Below, in pieces: positions 11,829-12,879 of a stretch of 12,879 bases of DNA. Position 1 is the first letter of the stretch. The number at the start of each line of letters is the position of its first letter. This stretch comes from Verrucomicrobiales bacterium (GTDB taxonomy: Bacteria > Verrucomicrobiota > Verrucomicrobiia > Verrucomicrobiales > DEV007): positions 1 through 12,879 of the forward strand of contig JAKISY010000118.1 of NCBI GenBank assembly GCA_021648365.1, read 5' to 3'. The position numbers and the translations under genes are program-made. The notes below the pieces were generated by a model that searched no databases, was not told the DNA's origin, and was given only the letters and a program-made list of their open reading frames with translations.

Positions 11829-12879
11829 TCAATCCTCCCATTCAAAAAACCTACGCCCAATCCATCCTAACCACAACAACGCCGCCACCGACCAACACAA
11901 GGCAGCATAATTCAAATGCGATACCCGAATAGCGGGCACAAACTCAGCCGTCACTCGAGTCGCCATCGCTAACAGCACCGCCCCAATCACCACCCTCATT
12001 ACTAGCATTTTTTTTGTGAACAAATCAGAGTTCCCGCTGTGTCCCAAAGTCACCCGAGTAGCAACCATCAAAGCGATCAAACCAAAACCACTGATAAAAA
12101 TCATATGATCCACGCCTACTCGATACGCTGGTAAAAAAGCAGCCAAAGGAAAAGCCGCCAGCAACAGCAGCAAACCCGCGCGTAAACCAAAAGCCAAGGC
12201 ACCTTTACTTTTCGCTTTACGAAAAATCAATACATCCCCCCACACATACCAAGCCACCGCAGCGCAGCGCAACAGCCCAGCAGCCAACACCCAAGTCATC
12301 ACCTCCATCCAGAAACTCACCAGCACCATCAAGCCCACCACTAAAGCCGCCCCCGCTTTTTTGCTCCAACCCTCGGGAGGCGTGCGCGATTCATCAAACA
12401 TCTGCAAAGTTTTTAATCCTACAAACCTAGGAAACAAAAAACCACCAATGCCCAGAATGGGTAGCAAAATAAACCCCTGATAAAACAACAAGCCCGCCAG
12501 CTGATGCCTCGCCCCAGTCATCACCATTCCAGCTTCGCTTTCACCCTCCAACAAGAACAGAAACAAACCGAGCAAAGCCGCCATCCAACCCAAAGCCACC
12601 ATCACAAAACCCGGTGGCGGCACATCCTGACGATCTTTCACCAAGCGTTTCATCATCACCAGAAAAAAGAACAACAAAGCCGCCAACATCCCCCCATCAC
12701 CCAGCTGAATAAAACCCGAAAGATAACACCCCACCGAACTCAAATAAAAGACCAGTATCGCACCCCACTCCCACCCACGCAGATGAGGAGCACTGATCAT
12801 CCTCGGCAGTGCCGTGCCCAGAAAGCCCAACGAAAAAGCCCCCACAAACCCACCCATCATCAAACGCGCATGAGCCACC
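11829..12879 (-). CDS. NnrS-family multi-pass membrane protein (partial, 5' end outside window)
   Basis: About 349 codons of a hydrophobic protein are in view. I count roughly 10-11 membrane segments, at about residues 10-28, 36-56, 62-77, 90-110, 126-150, 175-200, 200-217, 228-250, 257-276, 292-310 and 322-342. The visible start HARLMMGGFVGAFSLGFLGTALPRM matches the first membrane helix of NnrS proteins, which usually have residues before it. The HM...VATRVTLGHSG stretch (258-282) is the family's RVxLGHTG-type signature. The GTG at 12878 is therefore probably an internal valine and the true start lies beyond the window. Known: NnrS in Rhodobacter is a haem- and copper-containing inner-membrane protein, and NnrS proteins elsewhere protect against nitrosative stress. 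Here the function is inferred from family only. The gene converges on DUF1080 and may share its terminator. Confidence 0.85.
   Translation of the reverse strand, partial: VAHARLMMGGFVGAFSLGFLGTALPRMISAPHLRGWEWGAILVFYLSSVGCYLSGFIQLGDGGMLAALLFFFLVMMKRLVKDRQDVPPPGFVMVALGWMAALLGLFLFLLEGESEAGMVMTGARHQLAGLLFYQGFILLPILGIGGFLFPRFVGLKTLQMFDESRTPPEGWSKKAGAALVVGLMVLVSFWMEVMTWVLAAGLLRCAAVAWYVWGDVLIFRKAKSKGALAFGLRAGLLLLLAAFPLAAFLPAYRVGVDHMIFISGFGLIALMVATRVTLGHSGNSDLFTKKMLVMRVVIGAVLLAMATRVTAEFVPAIRVSHLNYAALCWSVAALLWLGWIGRRFFEWED

Noticed and set aside
11146..11841. A 231-codon minus-strand frame opposite the DUF1080 gene
   Set aside because: It is long and Phe/Val/Asp-rich but runs through the terminator stem and the antisense of a clear DUF1080 gene.
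12876..12878. GTG at 12878 as the NnrS-family start
   Set aside because: NnrS proteins usually have residues before the HARLM-type helix, and the frame is open to the window edge. An internal valine codon is more likely.
1..12879. A new multi-gene defence or mobile system
   Set aside because: All genes fall into known exported-hydrolase, cytochrome, adhesin or membrane families. No nuclease, helicase, reverse transcriptase, integrase or toxin-antitoxin pair was seen on either strand.

Overview
The window looks like chromosomal DNA from a member of the Planctomycetota-Verrucomicrobiota group, and Verrucomicrobiota is my preferred reading. The main reason is the tandem pair of a PSCyt1-DUF1549-DUF1553 cytochrome-type protein and a Tat-exported DUF1501 protein. 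The DUF1080, DUF6807, SGNH and prolyl-oligopeptidase-like genes around it fit the same group. No start codon here has a recognisable Shine-Dalgarno sequence. There are no tRNA or rRNA genes, no CRISPR array, no transposase, and nothing that looks like a phage or a defence system.

Layout. Positions 1-1295 (minus) hold the N-terminal part of a large cadherin/VCBS-type repeat protein whose head resembles type I secreted giant adhesins; it runs off the left edge. Positions 1296-1712 contain no gene but hold an operator-like palindrome, a candidate promoter and an interspersed repeat. Positions 1713-6413 (plus) carry the cytochrome/DUF1553 gene and the DUF1501 gene, probably one operon. A convergent secreted alpha/beta hydrolase follows on the minus strand (6421-8445). 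Positions 8509-9155 (plus) are a broken DUF6807 gene, with a one-base frameshift and an apparent internal deletion. Positions 9156-9478 hold no gene but a dense set of inverted repeats and a second copy of the 1494-1590 repeat. Then come an exported SGNH hydrolase (minus, 9479-10903), a divergent DUF1080 secreted protein (plus, 11062-11760) with a textbook terminator, and an NnrS-family membrane protein (minus) cut by the right edge.

How the genes may work together. Every complete gene product is predicted to be exported: four by Sec or Sec-like signals and one by Tat. The hydrolase, SGNH, DUF1080 and DUF6807 families recur in polysaccharide-degrading gene sets, so an extracytoplasmic glycan or ester breakdown theme is reasonable, but no glycoside hydrolase, sulfatase or transporter is in view to prove it. 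The roles of DUF1549/DUF1553/DUF1501 proteins are not established; the two CxxCH motifs point to bound haem c.

The most notable points are the decayed DUF6807 gene, two interspersed repeat families, a strand-wide excess of C over G that changes codon use between plus and minus genes, and the DUF1080 gene, which does not follow that excess. I did not find a convincing previously undescribed multi-gene system.
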